A DNA stretch of 64,000 nucleotides from Neobacillus niacini. GTDB taxonomy: Bacteria > Bacillota > Bacilli > Bacillales > Cytobacillaceae. This document shows positions 17,056 to 24,649 of the stretch, piece after piece. The stretch lies in assembly GCF_030817595.1 (NCBI RefSeq), contig NZ_JAUSZN010000001.1:1992001-2056000 (forward strand). Direction: 5' to 3'. The position numbers were made by a program, and so were the translations under genes. Numbering within the stretch: position 1 is the stretch's first letter; each line of letters starts with the position of its first letter. The notes beneath the pieces are model-generated. The model saw nothing but the letters and a program-made list of their open reading frames with translations, did not search any database and was not told the DNA's origin.

Positions 17056-17958
17056 TTAAATAAAAGTCAGGTCCCTTTCCTTCTCAAATTCTCTAACAGA
17101 CCGAAGAATATCATTCCAGAGCTCGGGGTACATAAATCCATTATTCAAGTGTGTGGCAAAAATATGCTGGTTAATTTGAAGAATATGAGAAACATCTACT
17201 TCAATTAGGCTGCCTCTCTCAAGCTCATCTTTCATGCACAGGTATGGTAAAAAACCTATGCCATTTCCACTTAGAATAATAGATTTTGCTACTTCAAGAT
17301 GGTCGACTAAAAATTCTATACGAGGAATAACATTTGCCATCTCAAATAATTTATGGATCCGATTCCAGTCAAAAGCGCCGCATTCGAAAAAAACCATAGG
17401 TTCGCTGGCTAACTGCTGAACAGATAAGTTCTCTAGGGATTGAAAGGAATGTCCAGGATAAACGACCAAGCGGACAGAATTGTTTAGAAGCTCAAGCTTT
17501 TGTATTCCACGATGAGTAACATCCTTCATAAAGGCGATATCAACCTGCTTCTGTAGTAGTTTATCGAGTAATACATCGTTTGTCGCTGAATGAAATTTAA
17601 ATCGTAATTGAGGATTTGCTTTCTTCAAGAAAGGAAGCGCAAAAGGAATAAAGTATTGTGATGTGATAATATTAGCCCCAATCACAATTTCATCCGGATT
17701 ATCTTCCTTCTTCAATCGCTTCTTCCCTTGTTGATAGGTACCAATAATTTGCTCCGCGTAAGGGATAAAAGCTTTACCTTCCTCAGATATTGTTAAACTT
17801 CTTCCATTACGTAAAAACAATTCGATCCCAAGATCCCGTTCTAGCGTTTTGATTCTCGCAGTAACGGTTGGCTGTGATAAATATAGTGCTTCAGCTGCTT
17901 TATGAACACTCTCCAAATGTACTACATACATAAATGCTTCAAGATGATCAATGTTCAT
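17056..17958 (-). CDS. LysR-family transcriptional regulator (CysL/YtlI-like)
   Basis: Regulator of 300 residues. The N-terminal winged helix-turn-helix is clear (AFMYVVHLESVHKAAEALYLSQPTVT split as helix 2-turn-recognition helix, residues 9-34; SQPTVTARIK is the recognition helix), followed by the LysR substrate-binding fold (residues 90-295) with GNGIGFLPYL near 238. By position it should control the sulfur units downstream through the three CTATCA/TGATAG operators. It belongs to the group of LysR regulators that control sulfur compound uptake in Bacillus; the effector is unknown. A terminator and hairpin element lie only about 28 bases before its ribosome site, suggesting attenuation of its own transcript. 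Confidence 0.88.
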   Translation of the reverse strand: MNIDHLEAFMYVVHLESVHKAAEALYLSQPTVTARIKTLERDLGIELFLRNGRSLTISEEGKAFIPYAEQIIGTYQQGKKRLKKEDNPDEIVIGANIITSQYFIPFALPFLKKANPQLRFKFHSATNDVLLDKLLQKQVDIAFMKDVTHRGIQKLELLNNSVRLVVYPGHSFQSLENLSVQQLASEPMVFFECGAFDWNRIHKLFEMANVIPRIEFLVDHLEVAKSIILSGNGIGFLPYLCMKDELERGSLIEVDVSHILQINQHIFATHLNNGFMYPELWNDILRSVREFEKERDLTFI

Positions 17959-17985
17959 TTCCCCAACCCCTTTCTAATTTTTAAG

Positions 17986-18030
17986 AAATAAAAAAAGGCC
18001 CCTTTACGCGGAATGCGTATAGGAGCCTTT
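17986..18030 (-). terminator. Terminator between permease and LysR gene, possible attenuator
   Basis: Minus-strand stem AAAGGCTCCTATACGC with GCGTAAAGGGGCCTTT and a TTTTTTT tail. It could end the permease transcript, but it lies immediately before the LysR ribosome site and after a possible promoter (TTTACT-17-TAGAAT near 18080-18110), so it may be a leader attenuator of the LysR gene. Confidence 0.85.
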
Positions 18031-18049
18031 GGATGTCCAATCGGCAAAT
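18025..18049 (-). promoter_or_regulatory. Small hairpin element ahead of terminator, copy 2
   Basis: Minus strand ATTTGCCGA, TTGG-ACAT-CCAA, AGGCTCC. Same layout as the copy at 6470-6494, with all four base pairs of the inner stem kept although the bases differ, which is covariation. GCC can pair with the GGC that is also needed for the terminator stem. Confidence 0.5.
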
Positions 18050-18152
18050 GAAAATTATTTATGAATTTTCTAAATTCTACTGCAATTAATCCAATAAGTA
18101 AAGTAAGAAATGCACTATTTTTTAAATCATTTTGTCAAAAAGCCATATTTGA

Positions 18153-19637
18153 TTAATTATATTTCTTGTCAAAGTCAAACTCCACTTCTTCAAGTTTAAC
18201 CACTTTTGTTTTCTTTATCATTTTATAGCCAAAATATAAACTTAGGAAAAACGGAATGCCTAAGTATGCCGCTACCACACCGCCCCAATCGATCTGGTCG
18301 GCAAGAAAAGCTTGGAAATTTTGTGCTAATATAACGATAATTCCACAAGCAATCGCGAAGATTGGCCCAATCGGAAACCATTTTGCCTTATACGGCAACA
18401 TATCAAGCGAATACCCTTGCGCAATAAGGGCTTTACGGAACCGATAATGACTGATAGAAATACCGAGCCAAAAGATAAATCCTGTTATACTGATTGCATT
18501 CATTAACCAAATATAGACCATGCCATCACCAAAAAAGGAAGCTAAAAAGGCAAGTGCACCTATAGCACAGGTTAGAATTATACCTGCAACCGGAACCCCC
18601 CGGCTGTTAAGTTTTCCAAAAATCCGCGGTGCTTGTCCTGCTTTCGCCATCGAATACAACATGCGAGTTGAAGCATATAAACTGGAATTTCCAGCTGATA
18701 ATACCGCCGTTAAAATAACCGCATTCATAAGTGAAGCTGCAAAGGCAATCCCCGCCTTTTCAAAGATAAGGGTAAATGGACTTACCATTACATTATCATT
18801 TTGTAAATTCGGATTAGTATAAGGAATCAGGAGTCCAATCACGGCAATTGCCAATATATAAAAAATTAGAATCCTCCAGAAAACACTTTTAATCGCTTTC
18901 GGGACATTTTTTTCAGGATTCTCACTTTCTCCCGCTGTAACCCCTACGATTTCGGTTCCTTGGAAAGAAAATCCTGCTGCAATAAAAACAACAAAAACAC
19001 TTAAAATACCGCCTGAAAAAGGAGCTTTATCAACTGTAAAGTTTTTAAACCCTACTGCTTCCCCTCCCATAATTCCGAAAATCATTAGTAAGCCAACAAC
19101 GATAAAAATAACAATCGCTGATACTTTAATTAGGGATAACCAATATTCCCCTTCCCCATAACCCTTAACAGATAAATAGTTTAATAAAAATATAAGTGCT
19201 AAAAATGAACCACTCCAAACCAACGAAGGACTATCTGGAAACCAGAATTTCATGATCATGGTGGAGGCAGCCAGTTCAGCTGCAATGGTCATCGACCAGC
19301 TAAACCAGTAAGTCCATCCAATTGCAAAACCAAATGCTGGATCCACAAATTTCGTTCCATACGTGCTAAATGAACCGCTGACTGGCATAAAGGCAGCCAT
19401 TTCTCCTAAACTAGTCATGATAAAAAAGACCATTGCTCCCACTATCGCATACGCTAGTAATGCTCCCCCAGGGCCGGCTGAACTGATTGCTGCCCCGCTG
19501 CTTAGGAACAATCCGGTTCCAATCGCACCTCCGATTGATATCATGGTTAAATGCCTGGATTTTAACTCACGTTTTAATGTCTGTTCCTGTTGATTTGCAG
19601 ATTGCTGGAATCTTTCAATTTCGCGTTCTGGTAACAT
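18153..19637 (-). CDS. Amino acid permease, APC family (LysP/AAT-like)
   Basis: Twelve-span amino acid:proton symporter, 494 residues. Span 1 carries the substrate motif ISIGGAIGTGLFLSSG (near 33-48) and span 2 GAMVFFIMTSLGEMAAFMPV; GSFSTYGTKFVDPAFGFAIGW follows, all close to the LysP group. The N-terminus is cytoplasmic and glutamine/arginine-rich. The transcript is predicted to pass through a c-di-AMP riboswitch and terminator (19743-19952), so expression should fall when c-di-AMP is high. The actual amino acid cannot be read from sequence; lysine or another cationic or osmotically relevant amino acid is plausible. Confidence 0.9.
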   Translation of the reverse strand: MLPEREIERFQQSANQQEQTLKRELKSRHLTMISIGGAIGTGLFLSSGAAISSAGPGGALLAYAIVGAMVFFIMTSLGEMAAFMPVSGSFSTYGTKFVDPAFGFAIGWTYWFSWSMTIAAELAASTMIMKFWFPDSPSLVWSGSFLALIFLLNYLSVKGYGEGEYWLSLIKVSAIVIFIVVGLLMIFGIMGGEAVGFKNFTVDKAPFSGGILSVFVVFIAAGFSFQGTEIVGVTAGESENPEKNVPKAIKSVFWRILIFYILAIAVIGLLIPYTNPNLQNDNVMVSPFTLIFEKAGIAFAASLMNAVILTAVLSAGNSSLYASTRMLYSMAKAGQAPRIFGKLNSRGVPVAGIILTCAIGALAFLASFFGDGMVYIWLMNAISITGFIFWLGISISHYRFRKALIAQGYSLDMLPYKAKWFPIGPIFAIACGIIVILAQNFQAFLADQIDWGGVVAAYLGIPFFLSLYFGYKMIKKTKVVKLEEVEFDFDKKYN

Positions 19638-19742
19638 TTACTTCAGCCCTTTCATTTTTTAGTAGAAAACGGTTACAAACGGAAGGATACTTTCTTTTTG
19701 ATAATTAATGTCCCCCTCGTAGGAAAATCTATTAAAGGAACA

Positions 19743-19785
19743 CAAAAAAGTGTCTACAAGTCATGGTAAATAGACTTGTAGACAC
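19743..19785 (-). terminator. Riboswitch-controlled terminator
   Basis: Minus-strand perfect stem GTGTCTACAAGTC / GACTTGTAGACAC (19773-19785 with 19750-19762) followed by TTTTTT. It lies between the ydaO-type aptamer and the permease ribosome site, as expected for the expression platform of an OFF switch. Confidence 0.92.
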
Positions 19786-19795
19786 CTAACGAATC

Positions 19796-19952
19796 GTGCC
19801 ACAAGTTCCACCTTCCTTCTCATAAACGCTTACGAGGTTAGCTGTCGGATTCGGGCCTCCTGAGTAGCCCTACCTTAAAAAGGATTCACCCCTTGGACTG
19901 AATACAATCCAGTATGGTTCCCCCGTGCCTAAACGGTTTCAGCGATTAAGAA
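19796..19952 (-). promoter_or_regulatory. c-di-AMP riboswitch (ydaO/yuaA class)
   Basis: The minus strand carries, in order, the conserved blocks of the ydaO-yuaA leader: AATCGCTGAAACCGTTTAGG, GGGGGAACC, GGGGTGAATCC, GGTAGGGCTACTC, CCCGAATCCGACAGCTAACC, TCGTAAGCG, then AGAAGGAAGGTGG. This class binds cyclic di-AMP and generally turns off genes for osmolyte, potassium or amino acid uptake. It precedes a strong terminator and the APC permease gene. Confidence 0.93.
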
Positions 19953-20071
19953 ATTTGAAACTATTTTCAATATTATAATAGTTGCTATTCTAAGAAAAGT
20001 AAAATAATTTTTTACAAAAATATAAAATTGCCTGAGACCGCCTAAAACACTCTCTATTTCAGTTAAATATT

Positions 20072-20221
20072 TTATTCAACTACATCAAAATCATTATAGT
20101 AAATCACTTCACTAAGAAATTTACACCCATTTATACTCTTGAAAGTGGCTCTTGCTTCCTCTTGATTATCAAACTCAAACATTTGAATACTCTCTTCTAA
20201 ATACACCGTAATGACCCACAT
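20072..20221 (-). CDS. Small conserved protein (49 residues), paralog of the one at 62.2 kb
   Basis: Reading from the ATG at 20221 gives 49 residues: it starts MWVITVYLEESIQMFEF and ends LSEVIYYNDFDVVE. The second copy at 62224-62370 starts MWIITVYSKGN and shares ISMFEF-, EAR-F--, GCK-LSEVIY-ND. The conserved frame with many silent differences shows that both are translated genes. Predicted as an alternating beta-rich N-terminus, short helix (NQEEARATFKSI), one conserved cysteine. The ribosome site is weak (GAGGG). It stands alone between the riboswitch and the divergent UDG-fold gene. Function unknown. Confidence 0.8.
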   Translation of the reverse strand: MWVITVYLEESIQMFEFDNQEEARATFKSINGCKFLSEVIYYNDFDVVE

Positions 20222-20496
20222 CAAACATCCCTCGCTTCAATTTTTTTATAATCGAACTAAACCTCTTGAGCACCTCCGGTGATTTTCACTATTGGCAACA
20301 TAATTTTGTTTTATATCTTGTTCTTCTATAATGCAATAAGTGTGCCATGATGGTTCCGATAAGAAATATACATTTTATTATTCCTTTACGTAGATTCACC
20401 GCAAAATTTTTTTGCCCACGCCAAATTATTTTGCATAATAATGTTTATATCGTGTCCACAAAGGTCACCTTTGTAAAAGAATTGGAGGTCATATTA
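20222..20496. other. Intergenic region before the UDG-fold gene
   Basis: Contains the promoter regions of two divergent genes. An open frame runs from 20347 into the downstream gene, but its first 50 codons lack a ribosome site. No repeat or structured RNA seen. Confidence 0.4.
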
Positions 20497-21228
20497 GTGG
20501 GAATGGTTACTGAAGCAAAATTTCAATTATATAAAGAAAAAATATTGTCTCTAGACTTGCCTTTATACGATCACGATCTTTTAAATTCAACATTTTTATT
20601 GGAAAAAGATGAAAAGAAAAAACTTGAGGTTTATTACACACCATTTGACTACATAAATGAGAAAGCTAGGGTAGTTATTGCAGGGATTACACCTGGACTT
20701 CACCAGATGAGAAAAGCTTATACAACAGTCATTGAGAATAGACATTTAAATGATGAAGAACTACTTCATAAGGTAAAAAAAAGTGCCAGTTTTGAGGGAA
20801 CGATGAGAAATAATCTCATAGCGATGCTAGATGAACTTGAAATACCAAGACATCTGGGTATTTCTTCTTCAAGCGAACTTTTTGGTAAAGCTAATCATCT
20901 TGTCTACACTACCTCTATACTCCCACATGCTGTATTTTTCAATCATCAAAATTATAATGGTTCACGCCCAAATATTTTAAAAACTGAAATGCTATTGGAC
21001 TATGTAAAAAGATATTTTATTAAAGATATCTCTAGGATTCAAGATCCACTAATTATCCCTTTAGGAGTGAATGTAAGCAAGGTACTTGACCATTTTGGCA
21101 ATAATACACATACTTTGAAGGGATTCCCTCACCCTTCAGGGAGTAATGGTCATCGACATAAACAATTTCGGGAAAATAAACAGGAAATGAAGAGACAAAT
21201 CGAGAATTATTTTTATATAAATCGTTAG
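20497..21228 (+). CDS. Uracil-DNA-glycosylase-superfamily-like protein
   Basis: 243 residues from the GTG at 20497, which lies eight bases after GGAGG; the frame extends back to 20347 without a ribosome site. VVIAGITPG (near 60-68) looks like motif 1 of the UDG fold (GxxPG), and GFPHPSGSNGHRHKQF near the C-terminus resembles the motif 3 HPS loop. An ELFGKANHLVYTTSILP segment lies between. The usual catalytic Asp/Asn of family 1 enzymes is not obvious. Probably a UDG-like fold of unknown substrate. The phosphoesterase gene follows after 13 bases, so the two are likely co-transcribed. Confidence 0.65.
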   Translation: MGMVTEAKFQLYKEKILSLDLPLYDHDLLNSTFLLEKDEKKKLEVYYTPFDYINEKARVVIAGITPGLHQMRKAYTTVIENRHLNDEELLHKVKKSASFEGTMRNNLIAMLDELEIPRHLGISSSSELFGKANHLVYTTSILPHAVFFNHQNYNGSRPNILKTEMLLDYVKRYFIKDISRIQDPLIIPLGVNVSKVLDHFGNNTHTLKGFPHPSGSNGHRHKQFRENKQEMKRQIENYFYINR

Positions 21229-21241
21229 GAGTTTTGTAAAC

Positions 21242-21982
21242 ATGGATAAAATCGCTATTATTTCAGACATTCACGGAAATATCCCTGCACTAGAATCGGT
21301 CCTTGAGGATATCGATTCTAGACACATTAAAAGAATTATTTGTTTAGGTGATCTAGTTGGCAAAGGACCACAATCAAGCATAGCAATACAAATGATCCAA
21401 AAGCATTGTGAAATGGTGGTTCGAGGCAATTGGGATGATTTCTTTCCTAAACCCCAAGAGTCTAACACAATCAAATGGCATCAAAACCAATTAACGAAAA
21501 TACAAATGAATGATTTAGAAGAACTGCCGTTTTCAGTAGAGTTTTTGATGAGCGGAAAACTAGTCAGAATGTTTCATGCTTCACCGCGGAGTGTATATGA
21601 AAGAATACAACCGTGGGACTCTCTTGAACGTCGCTTAAGTATGTTCGAAAACACAGAACACACAGAAAATATCTCAGGAGAAAGAGAGCCAGATGTTGTT
21701 TTTTATGGAGATATTCATAATGCCTATCAGCAAACTATTAAAGGTAAAACATTATGTAACGTCGGCAGCGTAGGTAATCCGCTTGATCTCACTCAAGCCT
21801 CCTATGCCATTCTTGAAGGAGAATATAACCAAAGCGAGTATGGAGTATTCTCGATACAGCTTGTTCGAGTTCCATACGATATCGAATCTTCCATACAAAT
21901 AGCGAAAGAGATGGAAATGCCTGAGCTTGAGGAATATATTCAGGAATTAACTACAGCAAAATATCGGGGATTAAAAAAGTGA
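21242..21982 (+). CDS. Calcineurin-like metallophosphoesterase (YfcE/MJ0936-type)
   Basis: 246 residues with all motifs of the metallophosphoesterase fold: SDIHGN (8-13), GDLVGKGP (36-43), RGNWDD (60-65), FHASP (near 112), and GDIHNAY (near 160). These bind the two metal ions. Homologs hydrolyse phosphodiesters or phosphomonoesters; substrate unknown. It is translated from an ATG close behind the UDG-fold gene and ends in a strong terminator at 21982-22027. The pairing of a DNA-glycosylase-like fold with a phosphodiesterase may point to nucleic acid or nucleotide repair, as inference only. Confidence 0.88.
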   Translation: MDKIAIISDIHGNIPALESVLEDIDSRHIKRIICLGDLVGKGPQSSIAIQMIQKHCEMVVRGNWDDFFPKPQESNTIKWHQNQLTKIQMNDLEELPFSVEFLMSGKLVRMFHASPRSVYERIQPWDSLERRLSMFENTEHTENISGEREPDVVFYGDIHNAYQQTIKGKTLCNVGSVGNPLDLTQASYAILEGEYNQSEYGVFSIQLVRVPYDIESSIQIAKEMEMPELEEYIQELTTAKYRGLKK

Positions 21983-22027
21983 ACAGAAAACGAGTACCTC
22001 TATCATGAGAGGTACTCGTTTTCTGTT
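21982..22027. terminator. Bidirectional terminator
   Basis: Perfect stem AACAGAAAACGAGTACCTC / GAGGTACTCGTTTTCTGTT with loop near 22001-22008. It serves the phosphoesterase operon on the plus strand and the converging aldolase gene on the minus strand. Confidence 0.9.
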
Positions 22028-22031
22028 TAAC

Positions 22032-22991
22032 CTATTTCGTCGCTGGAGCAACAGAGACTTCTGGTGATGTTACCTTGTCATAAAAATCAACGAATTTATC
22101 ACGATCGTCGCTGTCACGGTAAGCCATTGCGACACGTGGATGTTCATTTAGTACACCAGAAATCATATAAGGAATAATGTAACCCCACTCCCATTTTTGG
22201 CGCATTTCCAGCATGTGCTTTTCAATCATTCCAAGTACTGGCTTTAGTTCATAGCTTGGCTTTTGGATGTAGCTGACAAGAAGTTCTGTGTTACAGTTAC
22301 CTGCAGCACGTCCCATGCCGTATACAGAAGAATCCAGGTATGTAACCCCGTTGTTTAATGCCGCTAATGTATTCGCGAATGCTAACTGCATGTTGTTATG
22401 TGTATGAATTCCAAGCTGTTTGTTAGGAATCAACTCTTGGAATTTTTTCACTTGGTGTTCGATATCCGAAGGATCCAAGCTTCCGAAAGAATCAACGATA
22501 TATACAACATCTACAGGACTTTCCCTCACCATATCAAATGCTTTCGTAAGCTGCTTTTCAGGTACACTCGATAAAGCCATAATATTAAGTGAAGTCTCAT
22601 AACCCAAATCATGAAACATTTGTACAAGCTCTAACCCTTTATCTACTTCTCGGATGTAGCATGCCACTCGAATCATATCTAAAACACTTTGTTCACGTGG
22701 TAAAATGTCATTCGGATCGACACGTCCAATATCTACAAGAGCAGAAAACTTCGTGAATTTTTTCTCAGGGAAGATTTCTTTCAAGAAGTTATCGTCTAGA
22801 AATCTCCATGGATTTGGCTCAGTTGCATTTAGTAGTTTAGGGGAGTTTTTGTAACCAATCTCCATATATTCAACACCAGCTGCACTTAAGCTATTATACA
22901 AGTCTTGAACAAATTCGACACTAAAATCCCAATTGTTTACTAAGCCTCCATCTCGAATGGTGCAGTCAATAATTTTGCTACGATGTCCCAT
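22032..22991 (-). CDS. DRE-TIM metallolyase-family aldolase (HMGL-like)
   Basis: 319 residues. The N-terminal IIDCTIRDGG (7-16) is the DRE-TIM start motif with the arginine and metal-binding aspartate, and GIHTHNNMQLAFANTLAAL (near 194-212) supplies the two metal histidines; GMGRAAGNCNTE follows as the C-terminal loop. The family includes HMG-CoA lyase, isopropylmalate synthase and 4-hydroxy-2-oxovalerate aldolase; the subgroup here is uncharacterised to my knowledge. It stands alone, behind AGGAGG, upstream of a split terminator and an IS element. Substrate unknown. Confidence 0.8.
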   Translation of the reverse strand: MGHRSKIIDCTIRDGGLVNNWDFSVEFVQDLYNSLSAAGVEYMEIGYKNSPKLLNATEPNPWRFLDDNFLKEIFPEKKFTKFSALVDIGRVDPNDILPREQSVLDMIRVACYIREVDKGLELVQMFHDLGYETSLNIMALSSVPEKQLTKAFDMVRESPVDVVYIVDSFGSLDPSDIEHQVKKFQELIPNKQLGIHTHNNMQLAFANTLAALNNGVTYLDSSVYGMGRAAGNCNTELLVSYIQKPSYELKPVLGMIEKHMLEMRQKWEWGYIIPYMISGVLNEHPRVAMAYRDSDDRDKFVDFYDKVTSPEVSVAPATK

Positions 22992-23167
22992 GAAAGTAAT
23001 TCCTCCTGTAAATCCTATTTTGTCATTATTTGTAAGTCAAATACTATAAAGTACTAAAATTCTTACTGTGTTTATATCATGTTTCATTCGGACGAGTCAA
23101 TCTATTTTCCAAAAATTCATTTTTTTTACAATAAAAAAGCCATTCCCTCCTAAATGCATGTTTGATG
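22992..23167. other. Promoter region of the aldolase gene and left half of a split terminator
   Basis: Holds the ribosome site and presumed promoter of the aldolase gene (minus strand) and, at 23133-23144, AAAAAGCCATTC, the left arm of a terminator whose right arm lies beyond the IS at 24650-24661. Confidence 0.6.
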
Positions 23168-23193
23168 TGACCCCCAAAAGTTAGAGTTTTATA

Positions 23194-24108
23194 TTAAGCA
23201 GCTAATTGGCTAGTATGGACCCGGTATTGAACCGGGCTCATACCTGCCAATTTTTGCTTTATACGCTTGTTATTATAATAACTGATATATTCTTCAATTC
23301 TCTTTTTTAATTCCTCATATGAGCATAGTGCTTCCCCGTAATACATTTCTTGTTTTAGTAATCCGAAAAAGTTCTCCATTGGCGAATTATCTAAACAGTT
23401 TCCTTTACGAGACATACTCTGGAACACCTTGTTTTTCTTAAGGGTTTTCACCCATTTATTATGTTGATAATGCCATCCTTGATCAGAATGTACAGTAGTT
23501 CTAAACTTTGAATCTTTTACTATTTCTAGTGCTTCCTCGAGGGGGGTGAGAGCTAAATCTAAGGTTGGACGCATACCTATACCAAAAGAAAGAATTTCAC
23601 TATTGAACATATCCATAATTGGATTTAAATATAGCTTAATACCGTCTGAACACTTAAATTCTGTAATATCTGTTGTTAGTTTTTGATGACACACATTCGT
23701 TTTAAAGCGGCGATTGATAAGGTTCTTGGCAACAGTTCCAGTTGTACCCTTGTATGAACTGTACTTGCGTGATTTTAATTTGAATTTATCTCCCTTGAGC
23801 CCAAGCTCGTTCATGATGCGTTGCACCTTCTTATGATTCACTTCATACCCACGGTTTTCTAATTCTAATTGAATACGACGATAACCATAATTTCCGTTAT
23901 GTTCTTCGAAAATGGATTGAATAAGTTCCTCCAACTCCTGGTCTGGATTCTCCTTATTCATCATTTTTATATGATAATGGTAGGTGGATTCAGGAATGCC
24001 GACTATTTGTAAAACATCTTTTAGTTTGAAGGTTTCTTTAAGTTCGAATGATAATGCTGCTTGTGCTTTTCGAGATAGCCCTTCGGATCCATCTGAAAAG
24101 CTCGCAAC
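23194..24108 (-). CDS. IS3-family transposase OrfB (DDE integrase), made by frameshifting
   Basis: Integrase domain with the DDE triad: TTDITEFK (first Asp), TVHSDQGWHYQ (second Asp) and DNSPMENFFGLLKQEMY (Glu). YGYRRIQLEL near the N-terminus is the HTH_21 linker typical of IS3. The first ATG is at 23964, but the frame is open back to the A6G heptamer at 24108 with family-type sequence (RKAQAALSFELKETFKLKDVL), so the natural product is the OrfAB fusion by -1 frameshift. Start given at the slippery site. Confidence 0.9.
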   Translation of the reverse strand, partial: VASFSDGSEGLSRKAQAALSFELKETFKLKDVLQIVGIPESTYHYHIKMMNKENPDQELEELIQSIFEEHNGNYGYRRIQLELENRGYEVNHKKVQRIMNELGLKGDKFKLKSRKYSSYKGTTGTVAKNLINRRFKTNVCHQKLTTDITEFKCSDGIKLYLNPIMDMFNSEILSFGIGMRPTLDLALTPLEEALEIVKDSKFRTTVHSDQGWHYQHNKWVKTLKKNKVFQSMSRKGNCLDNSPMENFFGLLKQEMYYGEALCSYEELKKRIEEYISYYNNKRIKQKLAGMSPVQYRVHTSQLAA

Positions 24109-24587
24109 TTTTTTAAATATTCTACCTCTAAACGAAGAAGTTCGTTTTCTCTTTCTAACTTTTGTTCGTACGTTAATTCCTTATCTTCAATGTGTTTATT
24201 CTTTTTGTTTTTTTTAGTTTTATCAGACATGGATGGCCGTCCTTTCGGTCTATCCAGGGCTTCAGTACCACCCTCCAGAAGAGCCCTTTTCCAAGCTGCA
24301 ATCATAGGAGCGTTAGTTATGCCAAATACAAGGGCTGTATCAGTTTCTGAAGAACCTGTTCTCTTCATAAAGCTTAATACATCTAGCTTGAATTGAACAG
24401 AATATGTTTCTCTATGTTTCTTCCTCTTTAAACCTTCCACACCAAATTTCTCGTATACCTTTACCCATCTCCTAATCGGAGTACTGTCTTTCATTTCATA
24501 CTTTTTAGCTAAAAGAATATATCCTAATTTCCCATCTTGATATTCCTTGACTAACTTTAACTTAAATTCTTCACTATATTTGGCCAT
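24021..24587 (-). CDS. IS3-family transposase OrfA (helix-turn-helix)
   Basis: 188 residues from ATG at 24587. Two helix-turn-helix repeats: YSEEFKLKLVKEYQDGKLGY (about 3-50) and YSVQFKLDVLSFMKRTGSS (about 62-105), then a leucine zipper (ELTYEQKLERENELLRLEVEYL, about 140-162). It binds the IS ends. The sequence ATTTAAAAAAGTTG near the zipper end contains the A AAA AAG heptamer (24108-24114), the standard -1 frameshift signal to OrfB. OrfA continues beyond it to 24021, overlapping OrfB. Confidence 0.9.
   Translation of the reverse strand: MAKYSEEFKLKLVKEYQDGKLGYILLAKKYEMKDSTPIRRWVKVYEKFGVEGLKRKKHRETYSVQFKLDVLSFMKRTGSSETDTALVFGITNAPMIAAWKRALLEGGTEALDRPKGRPSMSDKTKKNKKNKHIEDKELTYEQKLERENELLRLEVEYLKKLRAFQMDPKGYLEKHKQHYHSNLKKPSN
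24108..24114 (-). promoter_or_regulatory. -1 ribosomal frameshift heptamer
   Basis: AAAAAAG on the minus strand, in the A AAA AAG phase of OrfA, just after the leucine zipper. Slipping back one base joins OrfA to OrfB without a stop. Confidence 0.8.
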
Positions 24588-24595
24588 AAAAATAC

Positions 24596-24632
24596 ACCCC
24601 AAAAGTTAGATTTCACTCTAACTTTTGGGGTG
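24596..24632. repeat. Palindrome at the right end of the IS
   Basis: CACCCCAAAAGTTAGA / TCTAACTTTTGGGGTG separated by about six bases: the right terminal repeat is followed immediately by its own inverse copy, next to the OrfA start. It can form a strong hairpin in transcripts entering the element from the MFS gene. Confidence 0.85.
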
Positions 24633-24649
24633 CAGTACAGTTTGAGAGA

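Larger units (their letters stand above)
23168..24634. mobile_element. IS3-family insertion sequence (IS150-like), apparently intact
   Basis: About 1.47 kb. The ends match as inverted repeats: left TGACCCCCAAAAGTTAGAG, right (reversed) TGCACCCCAAAAGTTAGAG. It carries orfA and orfB in the IS3 arrangement with a frameshift heptamer, and full DDE residues. The exact outer bases are uncertain; a few more bases may belong on each side (the right end reads CTGTACTGCACCCC). No clear target duplication could be read. It is inserted in the loop of a terminator. Confidence 0.88.

Noticed and set aside
19796..19952. Lysine riboswitch (L-box), considered because the gene is LysP-like
   Set aside because: The conserved blocks are those of the ydaO class, not the L-box core.
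20347..20496. N-terminal extension of the UDG-fold gene
   Set aside because: The first 50 codons lack a ribosome site and look non-coding, while GTG 20497 has GGAGG at eight bases.
23160..24645. Target-site duplication of the IS
   Set aside because: Short similar strings (TTTGA) lie on both sides but do not fit the terminal repeats cleanly; the ends are left approximate.
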